From NCBI GenBank assembly GCA_024235135.1, contig JACKMZ010000001.1, forward strand, positions 372,001-436,000: a DNA stretch of 64,000 nt. Reading direction: 5' to 3'. Each line of letters starts with the position of its first letter. The stretch's first letter is position 1. A program made the translations under genes and the position numbers. Of this stretch, positions 52,518 through 60,352 are shown piece after piece. The notes under the pieces were generated by a model. That model was not told the DNA's origin and searched no databases. It saw only the letters and a program-made list of their open reading frames with translations. This DNA is from Gammaproteobacteria bacterium. GTDB taxonomy: Bacteria > Pseudomonadota > Gammaproteobacteria > Competibacterales > Competibacteraceae.

Positions 52518-53915
52518 ATGGGCAATGATATGTCAGCAAAATCGAACATAGATGCGGCCGCTGCGGACGAGAAGCAGAAAGTTCCGCAGATACCCGGCTA
52601 CACGATCGAAAAGCCCCTGGGCAAGGGTGCGATGGCGGCGGTGTATCTGGCTGTGCAGAACGCACTGGAACGCCAGGTGGCGCTCAAGGTGATGGCGAGC
52701 TCGCTGAGCGTCGATGAAACCTTCCGCCGGCGTTTCGTGAAGGAAGGGCGCATCATTGGCCAGCTCAGTCATCAGCACATTATCACGGTGTACGACATCG
52801 GTGAGTACGAAGGCTATTACTACATGGCCATGGAATACATTGGCCACGGCACGCTGAGGGAACGTATCGAACGCGGCATGCCCCCCGAGCGCGCGGTCAG
52901 CATCCTCTGTCAGATCGCCAAGGCGCTGGGTTACGCCCATGGGCGCGGTTTCGTGCATCGCGATGTCAAACCAGCCAATATCCTGTTTCGCGACGATGAA
53001 ACGGCCGTGCTTTCGGATTTCGGTATCGCCCGCGGTTTCGACGAAAGCACGCGGCTGACCATGGCGGGCTGGACGCTGGGCACGCCGAATTACATGAGCC
53101 CGGAGCAGGCCCTGGGCAAAACACTTGATGCGCGCAGCGATCTGTACGCGCTGGGTGTGGTGTTTTACGAGATGTTGGTCGGCGCCCGCCCTTACAAGGC
53201 AACGGATTCCATATCCCTGGCCTTGAAGCATGTCAGCGAGCCCATCCCTCGGTTGCCGGACAATCTGGCCATCTACCAGGGCATCATTGACAATCTACTG
53301 GCCAAGGACCCCAACGACCGGTTTGCGCACGCCGAGGAACTGATCAAGGCGGCAACGCATGTGCAGACCACGGGTAAGGCTATGCCGCCGCCGGTCGTCA
53401 AGCGCACCGAGACCGTGACGCCTCCACCCAAGCCACCGGCGGTATCCCCGGCGCCTCCCAGCAAGAAAACCTGGATCGGGTGGTTGGTGGGTATCGTACT
53501 CGTGTTGTTGCTGGGAGGCGCCGGAGCGTATCTGGCGATGAACCGCAACGTGGTCACGCCCACACCCACGCCGCAACCCGTGCAACCGCCCAAGATCGCC
53601 AATGTGAGCGAACAGATCGCCAGTCATTTGCGGATCGCGGCGGCCAATCTGAATATCGGGTTCCTGATTTCGCCGTATAACCTCAATGCGACTTACGGCT
53701 ATTGCGAGGTGCTCAAGCTCGATGCCAATAATGCCGCGGCGCTCCGTGGACTCGACGATGTCGCGCGCGCCTATGCGCAACAGCCGGAAACCAATCGTGA
53801 CGAGTTGCACCTGGCCTTGGGGATGGTACAAGGTTGTCTCGGCTCGGCACCGAATAATCCCAGTCTGCTTTCCTTGCGCGAACGTATTCAGCAGCAAATA
53901 GGGCAAAGCCAGTAG
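52518..53915 (+). CDS. Membrane-anchored Hanks-type Ser/Thr protein kinase
   Basis: 465 residues (ATG 52530 is an alternative start). Kinase domain about 27-280: glycine loop GKGAMAAVY (35-43), Lys57, Glu76, HRDVKPAN (147-154), DFG (167-169) and the APE-type SPEQ. A proline-rich linker (about 288-316) leads to one transmembrane helix (319-341). The outer domain of about 125 residues is helical and TPR-like (VLKLDANNAAALRGLDDVAR). All catalytic residues are present. A periplasmic sensor with a cytoplasmic kinase is likely; the signal and targets are unknown. No phosphatase gene is next to it. It precedes pyk by 33 bases. Confidence 0.93.
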   Translation: MGNDMSAKSNIDAAAADEKQKVPQIPGYTIEKPLGKGAMAAVYLAVQNALERQVALKVMASSLSVDETFRRRFVKEGRIIGQLSHQHIITVYDIGEYEGYYYMAMEYIGHGTLRERIERGMPPERAVSILCQIAKALGYAHGRGFVHRDVKPANILFRDDETAVLSDFGIARGFDESTRLTMAGWTLGTPNYMSPEQALGKTLDARSDLYALGVVFYEMLVGARPYKATDSISLALKHVSEPIPRLPDNLAIYQGIIDNLLAKDPNDRFAHAEELIKAATHVQTTGKAMPPPVVKRTETVTPPPKPPAVSPAPPSKKTWIGWLVGIVLVLLLGGAGAYLAMNRNVVTPTPTPQPVQPPKIANVSEQIASHLRIAAANLNIGFLISPYNLNATYGYCEVLKLDANNAAALRGLDDVARAYAQQPETNRDELHLALGMVQGCLGSAPNNPSLLSLRERIQQQIGQSQ

Positions 53916-53948
53916 CCGGCTTGTTGGCGTGCGCTTGAGATAGGTGAC

Positions 53949-55370
53949 ATGCAACTTCCTGATCACAAAACCAAGATTGTCTGCACCATCGGTCCGGCTT
54001 CCAATAGTCAGCCGGTGCTGGAGGAAATGATACGACGGGGGATGAATGTCGCGCGCCTGAATTTCGCCCACGGCGACTTCGCGGCCCATAAGACCACCAT
54101 CGCCACGATACGCGCGGCCGCCCAGGCGGTTGGCCAGCGGGTCTCCATCCTGGCGGATCTGCCAGGCCCCAAGATTCGCGTTGGCAAACTGGCCGAGCCG
54201 CGCGAGTTGACGCACGGAGACACGTTGACGCTGTGCGCCGAGAATGAGCCCAAGGATACGATCGCCGTACCGGTCAATTTTTCGACCCTGCCGCAGGTCG
54301 TGCGCAGCGGGCAAACCATATTTCTCAATGATGGTTTCATTCAACTGGAAGTCCTGGAGGTCGCCGAACAGACCGTGCGATGCCGGGTCATGGTGGGGGG
54401 TGTCTTGCGTTCCCACAAGGGACTGAACGTACCGGGCGTGGATCTGGGCATCAGCGCCTTTACCGAAGACGATCGCCGGGGATTGCAGTTCGCCGTGGAA
54501 AATGGCGTGGACGCGGTGAGTCAATCCTTCGTGCAAAACCCCGACGACATCGTGGCGGTGCGGGAAGCGGCGCGGGCGAGTGGCCGGGTGCCGATGATCT
54601 TCGCCAAGATCGAGCGATCGCTGGCGCTGGACAACTACGAAGCCATCCTGGCCGTCGCCGATGGCGTGATGGTGGCGCGGGGTGATCTGGGTGTGGAGAT
54701 TCCGCTGCAAAACATCGCGGTCGTGCAAAAACGGCTGATCCGTCAGGCAAACCTATTGGGCAAGCCCGTGATCACCGCGACCCAGATGTTGGAATCGATG
54801 ACGGCCAACCGTCGGCCGACCCGCGCCGAGGTGACGGATGTGGCCAACGCCATACTCGATGGCACGGACTGCGTCATGTTGTCGGAGGAATCCGCCACCG
54901 GCGCCTATCCCCTGGACGCAGTCCATATGTTGGCGTGCATTGCCAGTGCGACGGAAAACGAAGGGCGAGGCGAGCGGGTGCGGGAAATCCTCAACCGGGC
55001 CATGGCGCAGGGCACCATCAGTGTCGAGGACTTGATCGCCATGAGCGTGCAAAATTCCGTCGAGCGATTGCCGGCGGTTGCCGTGCTGACGCCGACTTAT
55101 TCCGGGACGACGGCCCGCCGTATCGCGCGTTTCCGCCTTCCGGTCTGGGTGATGGCCATGAGCACGCGGGAAGCGACCTGTCAGGCGCTACAGTTTTCCT
55201 ACGGGGTTTATCCCTTGCATGAAGTGGAATATCAGGAAGATTGGGAGGCTTACGCCCGACATTGGTTGACCCAGCAGGGCGTCACCCAGGGCATGGCCGT
55301 GCTGACCCAGGGGCCGTCTTCCCAGCATCCCGGCGCCACCAACAACATGCGGATTATCGAACTGCAGTAG
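53949..55370 (+). CDS. pyk: Pyruvate kinase
   Basis: 473 residues. Conserved segments are TKIVCTIGPASNSQPVLEEM at the N-terminus, MNVARLNFAHGDF, ILADLPGPKIRVG, the active-site region MIFAKIERSLALDNYEAIL, ARGDLGVEIPLQNIAVVQKR, and TQMLESMTANRRPTRAEVTD. The C-terminal domain has VLTPTYSGTTARRIARFR. It makes pyruvate and ATP from phosphoenolpyruvate and ADP. Being downstream of the Ser/Thr kinase suggests cotranscription; regulation by that kinase is speculation. Subtype (PykA or PykF) not assigned. Confidence 0.96.
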   Translation: MQLPDHKTKIVCTIGPASNSQPVLEEMIRRGMNVARLNFAHGDFAAHKTTIATIRAAAQAVGQRVSILADLPGPKIRVGKLAEPRELTHGDTLTLCAENEPKDTIAVPVNFSTLPQVVRSGQTIFLNDGFIQLEVLEVAEQTVRCRVMVGGVLRSHKGLNVPGVDLGISAFTEDDRRGLQFAVENGVDAVSQSFVQNPDDIVAVREAARASGRVPMIFAKIERSLALDNYEAILAVADGVMVARGDLGVEIPLQNIAVVQKRLIRQANLLGKPVITATQMLESMTANRRPTRAEVTDVANAILDGTDCVMLSEESATGAYPLDAVHMLACIASATENEGRGERVREILNRAMAQGTISVEDLIAMSVQNSVERLPAVAVLTPTYSGTTARRIARFRLPVWVMAMSTREATCQALQFSYGVYPLHEVEYQEDWEAYARHWLTQQGVTQGMAVLTQGPSSQHPGATNNMRIIELQ

Positions 55371-55442
55371 GTTGCCGTCGGATTCTCCTCATCTCGATCG
55401 ACCGGTTACGCGAGGGGCTGGTCTGGGCGAACATACCGGTCC

Positions 55443-56120
55443 ATGCGTTATCTTAATCTGGAACATATTGAGCAGTCCCTGCGCCAAGTGCAGCGGGATT
55501 TCACGGCTATCAACGACCAGTTGGATGTCAAGCGCGAGGATATGACCGACGAACTCGTTCATAATCTGCTCTGTGCTTACCGCTATCTGGATGATCTGGT
55601 GGATCGTCGCGATGACTTGTTCGCCGATAGTGGACTCGAAGAGTTGCTGGAACTGAACCATCGTATCTTGTGCGGCGAGGAGCCGTCGGTGCGCAAAGAA
55701 TATTTTCGGCACATTTTGGCCACCGAGGAAAAATTTTCCCGCAATCTGCACTGGGTGAGGGACTGGTATGCCTCGCATCGCAAAGACCCGGTTTACAAAC
55801 GCGCGGCGGGGGTTTATGTGCGCATTCTCTGCCAGCCGCAGTTATTCATCGAAGGCAATCACCGCACCGGCTCGTTGATCGCCAGCTTGGAGCTGGTGCG
55901 TCACGGCAAGCCGCCCTTCGTATTGTCCACGGAAAACGCAGTCGCTTATTTCAACCCGTCGTCCGTGATCAAATGGAAGAATCGCATGAAATATATGGAC
56001 CGGACCTTCCATATTCCGGGTTTGAAAAAGAAATTCGGAAAGTTTCTCGAAAAGCAGGCCGATTACGGTAATTTGCTGCCGCCTAGCGAACCCCTGGCGG
56101 TTCCTGCTTCTTGGGGATAA
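55443..56120 (+). CDS. Fic/DOC-fold protein with altered catalytic motif
   Basis: 225 residues, no signal or membrane segment. The central segment QLFIEGNHRTGSL (133-145) aligns with the Fic motif HPFx[D/E]GN[G/K]R: Phe135, Glu137, Gly138, Asn139 and Arg141 are kept, but the catalytic His is Gln133 and the Gly/Lys position is His140. The helix ELNHRILCG (70-78) resembles the Fic ELHRIL element. Fic enzymes transfer AMP or phosphate groups to proteins; loss of the His argues against normal AMPylation. It lies between pyk and mtnB. Function unknown. Confidence 0.65.
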   Translation: MRYLNLEHIEQSLRQVQRDFTAINDQLDVKREDMTDELVHNLLCAYRYLDDLVDRRDDLFADSGLEELLELNHRILCGEEPSVRKEYFRHILATEEKFSRNLHWVRDWYASHRKDPVYKRAAGVYVRILCQPQLFIEGNHRTGSLIASLELVRHGKPPFVLSTENAVAYFNPSSVIKWKNRMKYMDRTFHIPGLKKKFGKFLEKQADYGNLLPPSEPLAVPASWG

Positions 56121-56228
56121 AGACGTCAGGCCGACGTTTCTAGGCGAGTGGCGAGTGGCGTCGCGACGGTGTACAGATTTCCGAGTATGCTTTAGAGTAT
56201 CGGGCCCTCCTAATTCAAGGGAAGAATC

Positions 56229-56849
56229 ATGCAGCAGGCGCCCCCGGATTTTTCCGTTAAGGCCCAACAGCTTATCGAAGTCGGGCGATTTTTTTTCGAG
56301 CGCGGGTGGGTGCCCGCGACCAGCGGCAATTTTTCCGCCCGGCTGGATGACGATCGCTTGGCGATCACCGTGTCCGGGCGGCACAAGGGTCGACTAGGGG
56401 AAGCCGACATCATGCTCGTGGATGGCCAAGGCCAATCCCTGTCGGCGGGCCGGAAGCCCTCGGCGGAAACGCTGTTGCATACCCTGTTGTACCGGCGCGA
56501 CCCGGACATCCGCGCCGTATTGCATACCCATTCCGTCAACGCCACGGTATTATCGAAAACCGGCCGCACCGAACTGCGTTTGCGGGATTACGAAGTACAG
56601 AAGGCGTTTCCCGGCATCGACAGCCATGATTGTGAAATCACGGTGCCGATAATTCCCAATGACCAGGACATGGAGCGATTGGCTGATCGGGTCGTGGAAT
56701 TGTTGGATCGCCAACCCATACCCGGTTATCTCATCGCCGGGCACGGCTTGTATACCTGGGGGAATTCGGTGGACGATGCTTGCCGGCATATCGAAGCTTT
56801 CGAGTTCCTGTTTGAATGTGAAGTGCTGACGCGGAGGCTAGGCCAATGA
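56229..56849 (+). CDS. mtnB: Methylthioribulose-1-phosphate dehydratase
   Basis: 206 residues of the class II aldolase/adducin fold. TSGNFSARLDDDRLAIT (31-47), KPSAETLLHTLLY with Glu80, and the zinc ligands His99 and His101 (VLHTHSVNATVL) are seen; a third His should be in LIAGHGLYTWG. It dehydrates 5-methylthioribulose-1-phosphate in the methionine salvage pathway. AGGGAAG precedes the ATG. It overlaps mtnD by four bases. Confidence 0.95.
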   Translation: MQQAPPDFSVKAQQLIEVGRFFFERGWVPATSGNFSARLDDDRLAITVSGRHKGRLGEADIMLVDGQGQSLSAGRKPSAETLLHTLLYRRDPDIRAVLHTHSVNATVLSKTGRTELRLRDYEVQKAFPGIDSHDCEITVPIIPNDQDMERLADRVVELLDRQPIPGYLIAGHGLYTWGNSVDDACRHIEAFEFLFECEVLTRRLGQ

Positions 56850-57388
56850 GTGAGTTGAAAATCTTCCCCGATACCGATCCGGGCTCGGCCCAGGTGTATG
56901 GCGACTACCCGGCGATCGCTCGCGAGCTGAACGCCGTCGGCGTGCTGTTCGAACGTTGGACGGCGGACCGCCCCCTGTCCGCACAAGCCGATCAGAAGGA
57001 GGTCCTGGCCGCGTACCGGGAGCCCGTCGCACGCCTGATGAAAGAGTACGATTTCCAGTCGGCGGACGTCATCAGCCTCAAGCCCGATCATCCAGACAAA
57101 GAGGCGCTACGCGCTAAGTTCCTCGACGAACACACGCACAGCGATTACGAAGTGCGTTTCTTCGTGGGCGGCAAGGGTCTGTTTTGCATTCACACGGCAA
57201 ACCGGGTCTATGCGATATTGTGCGAACAGGGTGATCTCATCAGTGTGCCGGCTAATACCACGCACTGGTTCGACATGGGGCCGCAGCCGGATTTCAAGTG
57301 CATCCGCCTGTTCACGACCCCGGAAGGTTGGGTCGCCAATTTCACTGGCAGCGACATCGCCGGCCGTTTTCCGCGCTACGGGGAATAA
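56846..57388 (+). CDS. mtnD: Acireductone dioxygenase
   Basis: 180 residues, cupin fold. The metal ligands are His96, His98, Glu102 and His140 (EHTHSDYEVRFFVGG and PANTTHWFDMG). With Fe2+ the enzyme yields the methionine precursor KMTB; with Ni2+ it gives an off-pathway product. It follows mtnB with an ATGA overlap and precedes mtnC by four bases. Confidence 0.96.
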   Translation: MSELKIFPDTDPGSAQVYGDYPAIARELNAVGVLFERWTADRPLSAQADQKEVLAAYREPVARLMKEYDFQSADVISLKPDHPDKEALRAKFLDEHTHSDYEVRFFVGGKGLFCIHTANRVYAILCEQGDLISVPANTTHWFDMGPQPDFKCIRLFTTPEGWVANFTGSDIAGRFPRYGE

Positions 57389-57392
57389 CCCC

Positions 57393-58091
57393 ATGGCTTG
57401 GGCGATCCTCACCGACATCGAGGGCACGACTTCATCCCTGTCCTTTGTCCAGGACGTGCTATTCCCCTATGCCAGAGAGCGTCTGGCGGAGTTTGTTCAA
57501 ACCCGAAAGGATGATGCGCTGGTCTTGCGCATTTTGGCGGATGCGCGCGCCGAAGCCGGTATCGAGTTGGACGAGGCGGGGTTGATCGCACAATTGACGG
57601 CCTGGATCGATGCCGATCAGAAAATCAACCCCCTCAAAGAACTGCAGGGTCTGATTTGGGAGGATGGCTATAAGCGTGGCGATTTCACCGGACATGTGTA
57701 TCGTGACGCCTGGTACCGACTGCAGGCGTGGAAGCGGCAGGGACTGGATTTGTACGTGTATTCCTCGGGCTCGGTCCACGCCCAACGCCTATTGTTCGAA
57801 CACACCGACTACGGCGATCTGCGGCCCTTGTTCTCGGGTTATTTCGACACCACCATCGGGCATAAGCGCGAGGCCGATTCCTATCGAATCATCGCCCATA
57901 CCCTGCGTATGACGCCGAAGGATATCCTGTTCTTGTCGGATGTGGTGGAAGAGTTGGACGCAGCTCGCATAGCGGGGCTGCATACCTGCCAACTGGTGCG
58001 CGGTGGCGACCTGGACGCCACGGCGGCTCATCCCCAGGCGCGGGGTTTCGATATGATCAAACTTCCCTGGAGTCTGTCGGGGACAGCGTAG
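57393..58091 (+). CDS. mtnC: Enolase-phosphatase E1
   Basis: 232 residues from the ATG at 57393 (MAWAILTDIEGTTSSLSFV). A HAD-superfamily enzyme with the nucleophile Asp8 and Glu10 in LTDIEGTT, motif II in LYVYSSGSVHAQR and motif IV in LFLSDVVEELDAAR. It enolises and dephosphorylates DK-MTP-1-P to acireductone. A longer frame that starts inside mtnD is rejected. mtnA and the MTA phosphorylase or nucleosidase needed for the full pathway are outside the window. Confidence 0.95.
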   Translation: MAWAILTDIEGTTSSLSFVQDVLFPYARERLAEFVQTRKDDALVLRILADARAEAGIELDEAGLIAQLTAWIDADQKINPLKELQGLIWEDGYKRGDFTGHVYRDAWYRLQAWKRQGLDLYVYSSGSVHAQRLLFEHTDYGDLRPLFSGYFDTTIGHKREADSYRIIAHTLRMTPKDILFLSDVVEELDAARIAGLHTCQLVRGGDLDATAAHPQARGFDMIKLPWSLSGTA

Positions 58092-58253
58092 CCAGCTGCG
58101 GTATGCTTGGCATCGTGCCGCAGTGCTTCGATGAAACCACGCTGAGCCATCTCAAGTCGACCTGAATTCCGCCAGCGTTCAGTTTGTGTTCATTTTGCTT
58201 GAGGGAAACTAGTCTCAAACAAAAGTGTTTCCCACCCAGCCGAGGAAGAAAAA

Positions 58254-58622
58254 ATGTCAACCATGCTGAAAACCCTGTTGTTAGGCAGTACGCTGTTGCT
58301 GGGCGCCTGCGCCACCACTTATCAACCCCATCAGTACGCTATGGGTGGTGCCGTCACCGGCGCGGCCCTGGGCGCCGTGGCGGGACATCAGATCAATCAC
58401 AAGAATGGCGCTTATTTCGGCGCCGCCACGGGTGCGCTGGTCGGCGGATTGATCGGCAACGCCTACGATCAGAACCAAAATTCCTTTTATCAAGAGCCAC
58501 CCAGACGTTTGGATTCCGGTGGGTACAGCCAGAATCCCTACGGCGGCAGTAATTCCTACAACGGTTCCTACAACAACAATTATCCCAATTACTCTTCGGA
58601 TCGCAGCGCCTACTACAAGTAG
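58254..58622 (+). CDS. Glycine-zipper lipoprotein
   Basis: 122 residues. A lipoprotein signal peptide ends in the lipobox LLGAC (Cys about 19). A glycine zipper follows (AVTGAALGAVAGHQINH, AATGALVGGLIGNAYDQ). The tail is rich in Asn, Tyr, Ser and Gly (SYNGSYNNNYPNYSS). Such zipper lipoproteins sit in the outer membrane; the function is unknown. It is distinct from the SlyB-like protein at 14425. A terminator follows about 110 bases later. Confidence 0.8.
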   Translation: MSTMLKTLLLGSTLLLGACATTYQPHQYAMGGAVTGAALGAVAGHQINHKNGAYFGAATGALVGGLIGNAYDQNQNSFYQEPPRRLDSGGYSQNPYGGSNSYNGSYNNNYPNYSSDRSAYYK

Positions 58623-58734
58623 TTACGGTAGCGGTATTACCCGAATTCGCCAACGGATTGGCGAGCTTCCCATCGGGAATGCGGTCAAAGCGATGGAACT
58701 ATTCCGGTTTTTGACCCGATCTAGGGGTAACCCG

Positions 58735-58765
58735 AAAAGCCGATCCCGTCACGATCGGCTTTTTT
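58735..58765 (+). terminator. Rho-independent terminator before the cardiolipin synthase gene
   Basis: AAAAGCCGATC (58735-58745) pairs with GATCGGCTTTT (58753-58763) around CCGTCAC, and the T-run reaches 58765. It ends the lipoprotein transcript. Confidence 0.92.
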
Positions 58766-58811
58766 GTTGATCAGGTACGCAGTAGATCGGCAGCCTCTGT
58801 TGGCAAGCACG

Positions 58812-60278
58812 ATGATGCATTATATTTCTCTGCTTTCCTTGCTGAACCTTGGCTTGGTGCTGTTCGGGTATTATCACGTTCTGCGCCATCCGCGTGAGCC
58901 ACGGGCGATGCTGGTCTGGCTGCTGACTTTCCTATTACTGCCGGCTTTGGGTGTGTTGCTGTTCTTTCTGCTCAGCGACGCACGCTTGCGCCGTCGCCGC
59001 CGCCGGTTGAACCGCCGGCGGCAGCGCCTCAATCCCGAACTCTGGCGGCATCTGGAAGCGGTGCACGAGCGTTATGCACCGCACTTCGAGTCCGTACCGA
59101 ATCAGACTGATTTGCGCCGCTTCGTCGATCTGTCCACACGCATCAACGACGAACGGGCGCCCACCGGGCAAAACCAGGTGTCGATCTATCATTACCAGGC
59201 GCCCCAGGTCTGGCAAGATTTGCTGAAGGCTCTGGAGCATGCCCAGTCCCACATTCATCTGGAGTATTTCACTTTTAGCGCCGATGCCAGTGGTCGGCAT
59301 GTCGCCGAGATTCTCCAGGCGAAAGCCCGCGCCGGAGTGCGTTGCCGCCTGCTGGCGGACCATGTCGGTTCGTGGGGGTGGCCCAAGGGATTCGCGCAAG
59401 CCCTGCTGGATGCAGGCGTCGATGTCGCGTTCTTCATGCCTGTGCTTCCCTGGCGCCATCAACGCTGGCGCTTGCGGCTGAACTTCCGCAACCATCGCAA
59501 ATTGGCCGTCATTGACGGACGGGTGGCCTTTACCGGCAGCCAGAACATCGGCGATGAGTATTTCGGAGTGAATAAGGTATCGCAGAACTGGATCGATACC
59601 CATTTGCAACTGCGCGGTCCCGCCGTGCATGAATTGCAGGAGATATTCGTGGAGGACTGGCATTACGCCACCGGCGAAGATTTGTATGATCCGGTCTATT
59701 TCCCGCAGCCGGAGGTCACGCCGGGTGATCAGGGGCAAGTCGTACAGATCATTCCCTCGGGCCCCGACTACGACGCCAACATCATGCACCATTTGCTGTT
59801 GGCCGCGATCTCCGCGGCTCGGCGCACGGTACGCATCGCCTCGCCGTATTTCGTTCCCGATCCGACCATGGTGCTCAGCCTGGAAACGGCGGCTTACCGG
59901 GGAGTCCGCGTACAACTGCTGGTGCCGGCCTGGACGGATCACCGCATCGCCCTATGGGCCGGGCGCAGTTATTATCGCGAATTGTGTGCCGCGGGCGTCG
60001 AGATTTACGAGTATCAATCCGGTTTCCTGCATTCCAAGCTGGTGATCGTCGACGAAGACTGGGCCATGATCGGTTCCGCCAATATGGACGAGCGCAGTTT
60101 CCGTCTGAATTTCGAATTGACGACCGTGTTGTACGCGCATTCCGCCAGCCTTCACATGCAGGCTGAATTCGACGACATGCTGCGACAGGCCGAGCGCATC
60201 GTCCCCGAGCAGCTTCCCGATTCGCTCGGTATATCCCTGCTTCTGGGTATGGCTAGAGTCGTCTCGCCCATGTACTGA
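58812..60278 (+). CDS. cls: Cardiolipin synthase (phospholipase D family)
   Basis: 488 residues from ATG 58812 (58815 is also possible); an upstream TTG lies in the terminator. Two N-terminal membrane helices (YISLLSLLNLGLVLFGYYHV, AMLVWLLTFLLLPALGVLLF) precede two HKD motifs: NHRKLAVIDGRVAFTGSQNI and LHSKLVIVDEDWAMIGSANM. It joins two phosphatidylglycerols, or a related lipid, to cardiolipin at the inner membrane. The juxtamembrane stretch RLRRRRRRLNRRRQR is very arginine-rich. ClsA and ClsB types are not separable with confidence, though the two helices fit ClsA. Confidence 0.92.
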   Translation: MMHYISLLSLLNLGLVLFGYYHVLRHPREPRAMLVWLLTFLLLPALGVLLFFLLSDARLRRRRRRLNRRRQRLNPELWRHLEAVHERYAPHFESVPNQTDLRRFVDLSTRINDERAPTGQNQVSIYHYQAPQVWQDLLKALEHAQSHIHLEYFTFSADASGRHVAEILQAKARAGVRCRLLADHVGSWGWPKGFAQALLDAGVDVAFFMPVLPWRHQRWRLRLNFRNHRKLAVIDGRVAFTGSQNIGDEYFGVNKVSQNWIDTHLQLRGPAVHELQEIFVEDWHYATGEDLYDPVYFPQPEVTPGDQGQVVQIIPSGPDYDANIMHHLLLAAISAARRTVRIASPYFVPDPTMVLSLETAAYRGVRVQLLVPAWTDHRIALWAGRSYYRELCAAGVEIYEYQSGFLHSKLVIVDEDWAMIGSANMDERSFRLNFELTTVLYAHSASLHMQAEFDDMLRQAERIVPEQLPDSLGISLLLGMARVVSPMY

Positions 60279-60352
60279 GCATCGAGTGCCAGTGGGATTA
60301 TCGACCGCCGGGGCCACGGAAAAGGATGTGCTTCTGTTACAATCCCTGCCCC

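Noticed and set aside
53295..54728. 477-codon open frame antisense to the Ser/Thr kinase and pyk
   Set aside because: It spans two clear genes on the other strand and shows low-complexity, His/Arg/Gln-rich text typical of antisense shadows.
58935..59942. 335-codon open frame antisense to the cardiolipin synthase gene
   Set aside because: Both HKD motifs of the sense gene are intact; the antisense product has no motif.
60279..60352. LexA box before uvrD
   Set aside because: I looked for CTGT-N8-ACAG and found no match in this spacer.
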